Both the position numbers and the translations under genes were made by a program. The notes beneath the pieces are model-generated. The model was not told the origin of the DNA, did no database searches, and saw nothing but the letters and a program-made list of their open reading frames with translations. 43,756 nt of DNA. Source: Perkinsus chesapeaki (lineage: Eukaryota; Perkinsozoa; Perkinsida; Perkinsidae). Location of the stretch: the NCBI GenBank assembly GCA_013115145.1, contig JAAPAO010000280.1, positions 1 to 43,756 of the forward strand, read 5' to 3'. Positions 22,611 through 32,386 of this stretch are shown here, in pieces (positions within the stretch are counted from its first letter, which is position 1; every line of letters begins with the position of its first letter).

Positions 22611-25089
22611 ATGTTCGGCGGTGGTGGTGCAGATCTTGGCGGCTTTGGTGGTTATGGTGGCTTCGGAGGTGAGGTCAAGGTTTGAGGAAAGCTCCCTCGG
22701 TGGTCGGTTGTACTACCGTCCATCTACTGTTTTTGTAGTGTGTGATCATCGAGACTTTCGTCTGGCTATATCTACTTGTTTGGGGCGTGTGATATGGGAT
22801 TAGCTGCCATACAATAACCCCCTGTATCAAAAACGGTGCTGTCTACTCAATTCACAGTTGTTGTTTGTGCCTTGGAAAGAAACGGAAACGGAACCATGCA
22901 CTGGATTTACTTCTTTCTTGACCACCTCTCTAATTCCTTTTGGTGTGGCAAGTTTCAGAAAATAAAGTACTTGCGGCAAGTACCGAGTCATCGAAAGCAA
23001 GATTCTTGCCAGCTTCCAGCTGACTGTTTCTCCTATGTTCCAGCTTCATCAGGTTTCGGAGCATCCCAAGCCGGTGGCTTTGGTGGGGGTGGTGGCATGA
23101 CACAGGGCATGGCTGGTGGAGGCGGAGGTGGGGGAGGCTTTTATACCAGCCCGGCCAGACGTAAGGCAACTCTCTACGGCTAGAGGTGTCAGTAAAGATT
23201 TCCAGAGTCGGTTGGGGGGTTTGGCGGCCCTGCATCACCGGGAACAGCTCGATCGAGGGTGGATTATTCAGCGAAGGAATCGATGGGGCTCATACCGGTT
23301 ACAGTGGCGATGGTGGCTAATGCTGTTGGAGAACTAGAAGTGGGAGAGAATAATCCTAAGTAGTTGAGGGTGGTATTGTAGTAGTGTGCATAGCGATTGT
23401 GATGGAAAGCATTGATCTTATCCAAGTGACCAAATCCTAAAAGCATGTATCTTGTCGACATCTTCATTCGCGGGGATTTCATTGCATCTCATAACTGAGA
23501 ACGTTGTAAATGTAGGACCTATGTGTCAGGTCGTAGTACGCCTGGGGTTGGTTTCATCGGGAACATATTTCCTCTTGGTATTAATTGAAAGCTTCTCACT
23601 TTTCCTCCTTTTCCTTATCTCTCTCCCCCCTAGCCGACCTGCGGGAGCCGCATTCTACTTACTCGCAAATGCTATATCGCACTACAGTATTATCGTATTG
23701 CTATAGTTATATATTGCTACTCTGATGTCACTAGTACCTATATGCATGATAGGGTACTGGGCACATTCAAGTTCGCATCGACATCACCGTTGCTGATGGC
23801 TACGGCATGACCATGGCTAATCTTCGTTGTACAGGTTTCACGGTAAGGAGGTATCGATGGCGGAGATAGTGGGAGCGGTTGTGGACATTCAGAGGAAGAA
23901 CGAAAAGTAATAGGTGGTTTATATTCCACCATCTGCTCTGTTCTACAGTGCATTGGAGTACACCATAGATGACGGCACTGGTTGTATTCTTGCTAAGCGA
24001 TATCTTGACGGAGGTCTCTCGACGTTAGGTGGTAATGAGGAAGGGTAAGGCTGGTGAATTAGGTGGCTCAGGTGCTCCGGGGGAGGACATTCAAATAGGG
24101 CAGTACGTCACTGTGGTGGGACCAGTGAAACGCTTCTCCACTGAAACCGCGATCACGGCTCACAAGATGGAACCTATTACGTCGTAATAAAAGGGAGACA
24201 GAAATTGTGTCGAGTATGAACTTCCAAATTATAATTGTGCTTTTAAAATCGTCGGTGGGATTATCGATTGAAGCTGTGTAACTCGTATATTTCCTTATAC
24301 GCGTACCTGGCTGAAGGAGCCTCGAAGTGAAAGACAAGAGACTTGTGTCTAGGACTTCCCTCATCGAGAAGGGAAGTCAGGAGGCTGTCCGTTAGCGTTT
24401 GAGGGTAGTTTCGTTACCTGAAGAGATTCATCTCGTGTGGGTATAGTGATGTCGATCAGTAGTACAGTTGCAATCGATTTGTTGTAACTGATCAGCCCCG
24501 ATCGTATCGCCTATCATATCATAGCGGTCAGCCACGCCATGGTTATGTTGACGGAGGAGATACCCAATATGAAAGCTTCATTGCAGAATTCGGGGAATGC
24601 TCAGAGCAGCGGACAGCAGCAGCATCATCATGCGGCTGTGAAGCAGCAAGATGGTAGTGACTTTGGTTGCCGATGTGGAATGGAATTGATGTAGTTCTGG
24701 GAGGATTTGGCGGAACCAACTATCAGACGCAGAGCCATCAGTCGTTGATGCAGAGGAACAGTAAGCATCATGGGCGAGGTTATGAGGCTACTCGTGGCGG
24801 CCTTGTTGTTGTTAGGCTCGATTGGAGGGAATGCTATCCTGGGTAGGGCTAGACAGATGCTCATACCGGAGTTGAGGGCGGCATTCGGAGGCATGATGGC
24901 AGCGTTCTCGAGGCAACAGGTTATTATGAGATTTAATACGAGGTTCTCCATGGATGAGGTAGGGGGTGTCTGGGCGAGATTTGGTGGAAAAGTAGGTATC
25001 AGATAAATCAAATGTTGCAAGCGTTGACGGATGACGGTCAGCTGTATACGACTGAAGATGACGATCACTTCAAGATGTCAGGCGTGTGA
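22611..25089 (+). CDS. RPA2: Replication protein A 32-kDa subunit, 328 aa, 10 exons
   Basis: Exons: 22611-22668, 23053-23160, 23206-23359, 23835-23906, 23949-24013, 24072-24183, 24496-24653, 24695-24760, 24857-24919, 24959-25089 (987 nt, phases agree). The Gly/Phe/Tyr-rich N-terminus (GGFGGYGGFG, GGGGGGGGFYTSP) matches the phosphorylated tail of RPA2. The OB-fold follows with MGLIPVTVAMVANA, EVSMAEIVGAVVDIQRKNE, ALEYTIDDGTGCILAKRYL and IQIGQYVTVVGPVKRF, ending HIIAVSHAMVML. A Gln/His-rich linker and a winged-helix end (QMLQALTDDGQLYTTEDDDH) complete the family layout. RPA2 forms the ssDNA-binding RPA trimer in replication and repair. Exon 9 is the least certain. Confidence 0.92.
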
Positions 25090-25766
25090 GGCTAATTAGC
25101 ACTTCGAAAAGCTGGACCAATATCCCTGCAATAATCTTGCTATACTTAACCCATCTTACGTTTCCTCAACGTTGTATTTTGTTGGTTAATAATGGTTGTA
25201 GCTATGCTAACACACCGCTTTGTAATGAGAGGAAGATTTATTTTACATTTTCCTTATTCGATCTTTGCGTGGGTCTTTCGGTCTTCGGTGGTGATGCGCT
25301 GACGGAGCCGTGCCGTGTGCGCATGCGTGCAGATTTCAGAGTCGTAATTTGTGATGATGCTGCAAGGTAGCTTTTTTTCGAATGGGGGCAATCCTCTGCC
25401 ATATAAGGAGGTTCTGTGTGAAAACTCCAGTATCTGGGACGTCACAATTTGGAACACAATTGTGCCAGGGGTTGCATAATGTCCCGTGTAGATAGGAGGC
25501 TCCTTTTACACTTATGGTTCGGGTTGATGGGTTGAGTCCTTAGCTTGTACGTTGCTACATTATCTTAATAGTCGGTATAGTGGAAGAAAGTGTGGTATGA
25601 GGCCTACCTGGTGCAGTTGGTTAATGCACTTGGTGTCATGAGCGAAGACAACGGTAGCACACAACGCTGCTGTCTCCTTAGCGGAAGAAGCTAACGTCCA
25701 CGGTGAACACTAAAAACACTCACACTTAATTGATTTCAAACAAACTACTTTCAATCTTTTTCAAAT
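25090..25766. other. Intergenic, upstream of the first PB1-like gene
   Basis: No gene. A block at about 25640-25680 resembles one at about 28985-29020 (acaacggtagcacacaacgc versus acaatggtgtaacacaatgc, both followed by tgtctcc). The A/T and CAAAC-rich stretch just before ATG 25767 is presumably the 5' leader. Confidence 0.5.
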
Positions 25767-26933
25767 ATGTCGTCTTCTAACGAGTTAATCTTGAAGCTGC
25801 ACACTACCGAGGAGACTCTTCGTGTTCGTGTCGATGCTGAGAAGTGCAAGGACATGGCACAGATCAAGGGTTACATCGAGCAAGCCTGGCCTGCTCTCAA
25901 GGGCAAGGAGTATCGTATCTACTACTTGGATGATTTCGACGAAATGTGCCTATTAAACGATCTCTCTGTTGGTGATGCTATGTCTTTGCCTGGGAAGATG
26001 TTCAAGTCCGATGACGAGACTGCCGTACCTGTTCTCGATTTGTTCATCAAGACCGATGCAGACAAGACCGGTGCTGTTAGGAGCGCTCAGGAAGATACTT
26101 CCGCAAGGAATCTTGCTAGGTGGTTGACCGACTTCGATTACATGAACACCTTTGATGATGCTTGGCAGCTGGTTGATAGCATGCTTGCTACTGGTCAGGA
26201 TCTTGACAGTGTCGCCAGACATCTCCAGAACAGGCAGAACCAGAAGCAGGCTGTTGCTGCGGCTCCCGTTGCAGCCGCTCCCGCTGCTGTGGAGGCTCCT
26301 AGAGGAGAGAAGCGGACTGCTAGCGAAATGGAGAAGGATGACAGCAGCAGCAAAGCCATTCAGCCTCACACTAAGTCCACTGGTACCATCTCGGCTACTA
26401 CTCGCAATGGAGATCATGAGTATCATATCGAGAGGCATGTGAAGTCCGAGAAGGAGGCCGTTGATACTATGGTAGATTTGCTAACAGAGATGGGCTTTGT
26501 TGACAGCAAGGACAAGGCTAAGGAGCTCGTGAATGGTTTGGTTGGTTCTGGTAAAGATCTCCAACGTGTTGCCGATCATATCGTGTCTAGGGCAATCGAG
26601 CAAGAGCAAGACTCTTCTCGTGCTCAAAGGGACATCGCCAACGAGATGAGGATGGTTGACCAAGATTCTACTGCTCGTGACTTCGCCGACCTTCTTGATG
26701 ACTTTGGTTTTGTGGAGAGCCGTGATGCTGCCCGTGAACTAGTGGGCTCTTTGATGGCCACTCAGCAGAACCTCAGTCGTATCGCCGATCACTTCATGCG
26801 TCATGCTCGAACCACATCTCTCAAGGGTTCTAAGAAGGTAGCTGACGCTCAGAAGAAGGCTGTTGGTGATGTCGCCGAGAAGAAGGCTCCTGCTGACAGT
26901 AAGGCTGCCACTGAGCAAGAAAAGACTGCGTAA
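25767..26933 (+). CDS. PB1-like plus three UBA-like repeats protein, paralogue 1, 388 aa, intronless
   Basis: Single open frame. Residues 5-95 look like a PB1 domain: a basic strand pair (LILKLH, LRVRVD) and an acidic OPCA-type loop YLDDFDEMCLLNDLSVGD at 53-70. Three helical repeats follow at about 112-156, 231-274 and 302-346. Each has the pattern A..(L/F)..LL.(D/E).(G/D)(F/Y)(V/M)...D.A..LV..L......L..(V/I)A.H, with MGFVDS in repeat 2; this resembles UBA domains (MGF/Y loop then two helices). Ala/Pro-rich and Ser/Lys-rich linkers separate them and a Lys/Ala-rich tail ends the protein. PB1 modules polymerise or pair head to tail and UBA modules bind ubiquitin, so an adaptor role is plausible but inferred. 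It lacks introns, unlike almost every neighbour. Confidence 0.88.
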   Translation: MSSSNELILKLHTTEETLRVRVDAEKCKDMAQIKGYIEQAWPALKGKEYRIYYLDDFDEMCLLNDLSVGDAMSLPGKMFKSDDETAVPVLDLFIKTDADKTGAVRSAQEDTSARNLARWLTDFDYMNTFDDAWQLVDSMLATGQDLDSVARHLQNRQNQKQAVAAAPVAAAPAAVEAPRGEKRTASEMEKDDSSSKAIQPHTKSTGTISATTRNGDHEYHIERHVKSEKEAVDTMVDLLTEMGFVDSKDKAKELVNGLVGSGKDLQRVADHIVSRAIEQEQDSSRAQRDIANEMRMVDQDSTARDFADLLDDFGFVESRDAARELVGSLMATQQNLSRIADHFMRHARTTSLKGSKKVADAQKKAVGDVAEKKAPADSKAATEQEKTA

Positions 26934-27793
26934 ACCTACTATAAATGATGAAGCAGTAATTACCGAAAATACCCTATTAGGTTCTAATTACTCCATATAC
27001 CTTTCTATGGTTCTTTCATTCCTTTATCAAATATGCTATAACATAGCATTTTCTAAATAATCACTCTACGCTTGTGTTTTTGGTAGAGGTCGAAAGTTAA
27101 CTTTGCAATTGCCTTACGAGCGCAGTGGTGACCATTTAGCAAAAACATGATGTTGGCGCTCATCACGAGATTTGTGTGATTTACCTATCGACGGCATCGA
27201 AGTCTCTAAGCTGCGTTTGAGAACTGTTGATTGATTATTAGCATCGAGCTGAATGTGGCAATGTTCCGGCTCCATTTGTAGACCGGTTGTTGTTGCGGCT
27301 TGTCCCAGGCCATTGATATTGAAGACTGGCCATCCTCCTAGAGGAAATCATAGTGGAAGAATGTTAGCCTTTTCCATGCAGCTTCAACATAAACCTATTT
27401 GGCAGCTCGCCTCTACTCTTGTCAATAAGGAACTTCGTAACACGCTCTCCGTAGACGACTGCTTGATGGGCTATCTGCATATGACTGTCATGAGATTGTA
27501 CACTTACTTCTACACATGACTGTTATGGAATAATTCACTTCTACAAATGACTGTCATGAGGTAATTCACTCACCCCTACACATGACTGTTATGGAATAAT
27601 TCACTTATTTCTACTATACATGACTGTCATGAGATAATTCACTTACTTATCCTACACATGAATCTGAGGCCCCATCTTCCTCTGAAGCGACTTCCAAGTG
27701 ACAACAAAACAAGGAACAATGAAATATAAGAGTATTTGAAAATGATGAAGTAGACAACTAAAAATAGCATTACTCATGGCAAAATTATTGCGC
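26934..27793. other. Intergenic between PB1-like paralogues 1 and 2 (tail to tail)
   Basis: It holds a 3' flank, an 89-codon frame at 27253-27519 with weak LSm-like wording (LVNKELRNTLSVDDCLMGYL) but no splice support, and the 27479-27665 repeat. I do not call the frame as a gene. Confidence 0.4.
27479..27665. repeat. Tandem repeat of about 32-38 bp, 5 copies, two alternating types
   Basis: Units begin catgactgtcatgag or catgactgttatgga and end with aattcactta...ctaca. The TCATGAG and TTATGGA types alternate. The first type contains the near-palindrome CATGACTGTCATG. Confidence 0.9.
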
Positions 27794-28837
27794 TTAATGA
27801 GTCAGACTCTTCTTGCTAGCATCGGTTCTACCAGCCTCCAAACGCTTAGTAAGGCCGTCAAGATCAGCCTGAGTGGCCATTAGAGCACTGACGAGTTCTC
27901 TTGCAGCGGCCTTGTTCTGAATGAATCCGAAATCACTGAGCATGTCGACGAAGTTCCTTGCTAGAGGATCAGCTTGAACATTCTGAAGCTCCTTCGTCTC
28001 ATCTTGGACTTCCTTGGTATCCTTGGCATCAGCCTTCTCGTAACCCATCAGGCGATCAGCAACCTTCTGCATACTTGACATGTCGTCAAACATGTTGTTG
28101 ACGAGTTGCTGGCCACTCTTCTTGTCACCGACAAATCCAGACTTGTTCAAGAAGTCGGCCATCGCATCTTTAGCCTCCTTCTCGGAAGATACTTCCTTCT
28201 CCATATGCATCACCTTGGGCTCAGAGCCTGATTGCTGGACAGCCTTCTCACAGCTAACGCTGACCGCAGGCTTCTTCTGCGAAGTAGCAACCTGCTTTTG
28301 AGCAGCTTCGTCCTGCTCCTCAACGGAGGGCTCTTCCTTCTTGTCGACGACAGCCTTCTGCTCCTTCTTTTCGGCCTTCTTAGCCTTCAATGAATCGGCA
28401 ACCTTGGCCATATCCTGATCAGCAGCCGCTAAGCTGTCAACCAAACGCAATGCTGCGAAAGGATCAGTGACATAGTCCAAGTCGTCGAGCAAATCAGCAA
28501 CCATGAGAGCAGTGGGGTCCAATGGAGTAAAGCTAGGCTGTTCACCTCCCTTAACGTCCACGTAGATATCCAATACAGGGACAGTATAAGAGATCTTGCC
28601 CCTAGCATTAGCAACTGCCAAAGCATCAGGGAGAGAGAGGTCGTTCAGTAGACACATCTCACCGACGTTGTCCAAGTAGAAGAGGCGATAGTCGCGGAAC
28701 TGAAGTTCACGCCAGGCCTTCTCCACAAAACCACAGAGCTGCTCGTAGGTCTGGCACTGTTCGGGATCGACTCTAACACGGATTGTCTCCGAATCAGAGT
28801 GCAACTTAAGGCATAGAACACTTGCGATAGATGACAT
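27794..28837 (-). CDS. PB1-like plus three UBA-like repeats protein, paralogue 2, 347 aa, intronless
   Basis: Same architecture as its neighbours on the opposite strand. The PB1-like part is at residues 8-95 (LCLKLHSDSETIRVRVD; OPCA-type YLDNVGEMCLLNDLSLPD). Helical repeats lie at about 109-152, 223-266 and 292-335 (ARNFVDMLSDFGFIQNKAAA, then ARELVSALM). It is the most diverged of the three. Repeat 2 has SGF in place of MGF, and the first linker is strongly Lys/Glu-rich and probably coiled or disordered. Its start faces paralogue 3 across 533 bp, so the two could share a divergent promoter. The function is inferred only from architecture. Confidence 0.87.
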   Translation of the reverse strand: MSSIASVLCLKLHSDSETIRVRVDPEQCQTYEQLCGFVEKAWRELQFRDYRLFYLDNVGEMCLLNDLSLPDALAVANARGKISYTVPVLDIYVDVKGGEQPSFTPLDPTALMVADLLDDLDYVTDPFAALRLVDSLAAADQDMAKVADSLKAKKAEKKEQKAVVDKKEEPSVEEQDEAAQKQVATSQKKPAVSVSCEKAVQQSGSEPKVMHMEKEVSSEKEAKDAMADFLNKSGFVGDKKSGQQLVNNMFDDMSSMQKVADRLMGYEKADAKDTKEVQDETKELQNVQADPLARNFVDMLSDFGFIQNKAAARELVSALMATQADLDGLTKRLEAGRTDASKKSLTH

Positions 28838-29370
28838 ATTTAAATGATTAAAGAATTGAATAGATAACTACGAAGCGATATATGTGACCAAAACAAGTTA
28901 TTCAGAGCACCACATGAATCGTGTTTTCGAGAGCATGACTCTTTGCTGAAGCTTTGTTCGGCTAGTAGCGATATGATGCCAACTACACAACAATGGTGTA
29001 ACACAATGCTGTCTCCTCTTTATTCTCCGCGGCTAGAGTATACAGCAATTACTGAAGAGATTTCTTCCAAATATAAAGGCTTGCTGACTAGTGGTGTAGC
29101 AGGTGCCATTCATTTCCTGGGTGTTCATAGAGGCAAGGACACCGGTATGTTTCCCCGATCGGGCATCGTCTCCATCACGAGTATCTTGCGCAGAATCGTG
29201 TTCATGTCCCCAGCTTCGGTGGCGCAGCTAAGATACGATCTGCTCATCATGAAAACGTGAGCGTCATTAGCTATTCAGTGAGATATAGGAGAGGGATATT
29301 CGTTGGTGATATAAAGTACTTGTTTCTTCCTGTAGTTTCAATTGAATTTCTTTCATAAATACTATCAATA
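28838..29370. promoter_or_regulatory. Divergent promoter region of paralogues 2 and 3
   Basis: 533 bp lie between two divergent ATGs. It contains the block at about 28985-29020 that resembles the upstream region of paralogue 1, which suggests a shared control element or a duplicated flank. The plus frame 28943-29260 is not supported as a gene. Confidence 0.4.
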
Positions 29371-30474
29371 ATGTCAAGTGATCTTATTCTAAAGCTTCGT
29401 ACTAGAACACAAACGATGAGGGTCAGAGTTGCCTCTGAGAAGTTGACTGATATGTGTCAAATTAAGGACTATATCGAGAAGGTCTGGACTCAGTTGCAGG
29501 GCAAGCAGTATCGTGTGTACTATGTCGATGAGTTCGGCGAGATGTGCCTCTTGAACGACTTGTCTCTTGGTGATGCTATCGCAACTGTCAGAGAACAGGC
29601 TGCTGCTCTCAACATTACCCCTGTGTTGGACTTATACATTCAAGACGAGGGTGAGGAAGTTCCACTATCATCTGCCGTTCCTGAGGAAAACATCGCTCAA
29701 CAGGCTGACGTCGCTGATACCCTCGCACAGTTGTTGGACGATATGGACTTCATGGACAGTCTGGACGCCGCCGAGCAGTTTGTTGATGGTCTGGTAGCAG
29801 CTGACTCTGATTTGGATGCGATACTAAGCCACTTGCAAGGTGATGACGGTGCTGCACAACGGAAGGTTGTTCCCGCAGCTCCTGCCAAGTCTATTGCGGC
29901 TCCTGAGAAGAAGTCCACGAAGGCCGTGCAGAAGGCTGCCAAGCCCTCTAAACAGCCGTCTACCACTGGTGAGATTGAAGCCAGCGGATATGAGCAAGTT
30001 GGTGATAAGGCACCCAAGCAGTTCCACATTGAGAGACAGGTGTCTTCTCCGAAGGAGGCTTCTGATATGATGGTCGACCTTCTCTCGAAGATGGGCTTTG
30101 TTGACAGCAAGAAGGACGCCCAGGACCTCGTAGCAAATCTGACAAGCTCTCCTGATGACTTGCAACGAGTTGCGGACCACATTGAAGATTTAGTAGAAGG
30201 ACGGGAGCCTGCTGTTATGGATGATACTGCCAGACAGTTCATCGACATGTTGAATGATACCGGTATGGTTCAAGACAAGGACGCTGCCGAGGATCTTGTT
30301 GGTGCATTGGTAGACGCTGAGCAAGATGTTGACAAGGTCTTTAACAACTTCCTCGAAAGGACCAATTCCAAACAGCAGCAGAAGGCAATTCAGCAGCCTC
30401 ACAAGTCTACGAGGAGGTCCCATCGGAGTCGCCGTTCTTCCAAGAAGCAACAGGCTGCTCAGTCCTCCGCATAA
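29371..30474 (+). CDS. PB1-like plus three UBA-like repeats protein, paralogue 3, 367 aa, intronless
   Basis: The PB1-like domain is at residues 4-92 (DLILKLRTRTQTMRVRV; acidic loop YVDEFGEMCLLNDLSLGD). Helical repeats lie at about 113-156, 231-274 and 285-329. Repeat 2 is almost the same as in paralogue 1 (MGFVDSKKDAQDLV, then LQRVADHI), preceded by the shared HIERQVSSPKEA lead. The C-terminal tail is basic and Ser/Arg-rich (RRSHRSRRSSKKQQ), unlike the other two, and could bind nucleic acid or direct nuclear entry. Paralogue 3 is closer to 1 than to 2 by eye. Confidence 0.88.
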   Translation: MSSDLILKLRTRTQTMRVRVASEKLTDMCQIKDYIEKVWTQLQGKQYRVYYVDEFGEMCLLNDLSLGDAIATVREQAAALNITPVLDLYIQDEGEEVPLSSAVPEENIAQQADVADTLAQLLDDMDFMDSLDAAEQFVDGLVAADSDLDAILSHLQGDDGAAQRKVVPAAPAKSIAAPEKKSTKAVQKAAKPSKQPSTTGEIEASGYEQVGDKAPKQFHIERQVSSPKEASDMMVDLLSKMGFVDSKKDAQDLVANLTSSPDDLQRVADHIEDLVEGREPAVMDDTARQFIDMLNDTGMVQDKDAAEDLVGALVDAEQDVDKVFNNFLERTNSKQQQKAIQQPHKSTRRSHRSRRSSKKQQAAQSSA

Positions 30475-31075
30475 GTGCGTAGCTTTATTGATTTTCATAC
30501 TAATCTTATAAAATACCCATTTGGTGATATAACTATGATACTGAGAATATAATTCTCTTCTAATAATTACTTGGCTTTGTGTTCTGTAGTAGCTGGGTAT
30601 TGGTATTCAGAGGGTTTCAACTCGGCACTCCCTACATCCGTACAGGAAGGGAAGTGCGGTGAGAATTGCAAACGTGCCTTCGACCTTACGTCGATTATTG
30701 TGACAGCTCGTTGATTGATGTATGTATCAGATATATACCTCGCCAGTGAGTAGCTCTAGCAGCCTAAGTAAGCACACAGTGTGTGTACCGTACACAGTGT
30801 AGGATGCTCGCTCCTAGAGCAATGCTCTATAAGTGACATAGCTAAGCGTGTGTGAAAGCGGGTGCGCCTGTTCGAAGCCTTTGTAAGGAGATCTGCGTTA
30901 TCTGCCTTCATCGAGGAGCTAATGGTGTGTCGGGACTTCAGAATTGAAATGTAGAACATGTCATTCCACAGAACGACGGAGGCGTAGCACTAGCGGTTAC
31001 AAGCCGATAGATTGTATATCCAATATCCATAATGTAAGCTTCGTGCTTGAGAGCTGCTCTGTGGGTACATCTAAC
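30475..31075. other. Intergenic between paralogue 3 and the tRNA cluster
   Basis: No gene. There is a hairpin-like segment at about 30629-30657 (GCACTCCCT ... AGGGAAGTGC) and a small palindrome gtgtaccgtacac at about 30782-30794. Confidence 0.45.
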
Positions 31076-31155
31076 GACAGTTTGGCCGAGTGGTCTAAGG
31101 CGCTAGCTTCAGGCGCTAAACCGAAAGGGCGCGAGTTCGAATCTCGCAGCTGTTA
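31076..31155 (+). tRNA. tRNA-Leu(CAG), second copy
   Basis: 80 nt, matching the intronic copy except for two adjacent bases (GCTAGT to GCTAAA) at the end of the anticodon stem and the start of the variable arm. The change creates a C-A mismatch at the base of the anticodon stem. The boxes and T arm are intact and TTTT follows at about 31165. It is probably still functional, but it is the weaker of the two copies. Confidence 0.9.
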
Positions 31156-31542
31156 TAGTATGGTGTTTTAATGAGTTCGCTCGAAACCATGAAGTCACTT
31201 CATTGAAGTGTTAGTCATGTATATAACAGTCGGCGCCACGACTGGCAAAAACGGTTTGAGCGAGAAACTTTAGTAGAGCAAATTGTTAGCTGGAAGCACA
31301 CCAGTTCACTTTCGCAAGTATGTCCCATGCGGCGCAGTAACCCCCAATAGCACCATCATCAGCGGTGCTAGAGAGTCCTGGGCCACGTTTTAGCCACTTT
31401 TGGTATGCTCAACGCATTTTACCGTGGCCAGTGAGCTAAAAGCTGCTCTATGTTAATTCAGAACCTAGTTCTTGCCTCAGTGAGGTCAACTTCCGCGCCC
31501 TGATTTGTGAGTCCACGGGAGAGCGGTATTCTTTTAATACAA

Positions 31543-31615
31543 GCCCAGATAGCTCAGTTGGGAGAGCGCCAGACTGAAGATCTGGAGGTCCTCAGTTCGA
31601 TCCTGGGTCTGGGCA
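31543..31615 (+). tRNA. tRNA-Phe(GAA)
   Basis: 73 nt with full cloverleaf. Acceptor GCCCAGA/TCTGGGC, anticodon stem CCAGA/TCTGG with loop CTGAAGA (anticodon GAA), T arm CTCAG-TTCGATC-CTGGG with a near-complete stem. It is followed by TTTT at about 31620. Confidence 0.96.
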
Positions 31616-31894
31616 CTTATTTTAGTCCTTACTTTTCCTATCTAGACTCCATGGGCATCGAAATCTATTCAGGGATCAGAGAATACCACACGGACGCATG
31701 CACATGTTGCCGATTGCGCGCGCCGCTCAAAATGGTGGAATAGGCATACAATGTCCGCCGAAACGATCCTTCCATAAGGGAACACGTGAGAGCTCTTTGT
31801 GTTGATGGGACAGGGCATCCACTGCTTTCTCGGCATCAGACCTTGGTTAGCCAAAGTAGTCAAGGAACTGGATGATCCAGTCGGGATCTTTAGA

Positions 31895-31966
31895 GTCGTT
31901 ATCGTCTAGTGGTTAGGACGTCACGTTGTGGCCGTGACAACCCCGGTTCAAATCCGGGTAGCGACT
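31895..31966 (+). tRNA. tRNA-His(GTG)
   Basis: 72 nt. Acceptor GTCGTTA/TAGCGAC, anticodon stem TCACG/CGTGA with loop TTGTGGC (anticodon GTG), T arm CCCGG-TTCAAAT-CCGGG. A run of six T follows at about 31980. Confidence 0.95.
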
Positions 31967-32188
31967 ATTTCTATCTACATTTTTTAGATCGAGTATCTGA
32001 GTTTTATAACACTCTAGTCAGATGAGGCTGAACCTTTAGAACAGTGTCTAGAACCTCTACAAGGCCGCAATACAGCAGTTGCTCGCACGATAACCGAGAA
32101 GGTTGGTCACCCGGGGCCATAGTGCGTGCATCCATCACCCGAGACTTACTTGCGATGTCGTGCAAAGCTACGAGGTTAATACACACAA

Positions 32189-32253
32189 GCCCAGAACGGG
32201 AGAGCGCCAGGCTGAAGGCCTGGAGGTCCTCAGTTCGATCCTGGGTCTGGGCA
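32189..32253 (+). pseudogene. Decayed tRNA-Phe copy lacking most of the D arm
   Basis: It matches tRNA-Phe from the acceptor through the T arm but has lost about 8 nt of the D arm (tagctcagtt becomes ac). The anticodon stem changed on both sides (CCAGA/TCTGG to CCAGG/CCTGG), so pairing is kept, and the GAA anticodon is intact. No T run follows closely. Confidence 0.88.
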
Positions 32254-32325
32254 TATCATATCTTAGTGAGTTTCTACGGGCAACCTGTTTGCGTTCCTGA
32301 TTGACCACTCTGCGCTATTGTGACA

Positions 32326-32386
32326 GTCGCTATCGCCTAGCGTTTAGGACGTCACGCTGTAGTTTGGCTCGAATCCGGGTAGCTAG
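32326..32386 (+). pseudogene. Decayed tRNA-His copy
   Basis: The first half (GTCGCTATCGCCTAGCGTTT then AGGACGTCACG) clearly derives from tRNA-His. The 3' half of the anticodon arm is replaced or deleted. Only part of the T arm and the acceptor (CGAATCCGGGTAGC) remain. Confidence 0.85.

Noticed and set aside
25602..25680. tRNA-like string ggtgcagttggttaatgcac resembling a D arm
   Set aside because: No pairing anticodon stem, T arm or acceptor stem follows.
27253..27519. 89-codon frame with weak LSm-like wording
   Set aside because: It lacks the full Sm motifs and runs into a tandem repeat, with no splice support.
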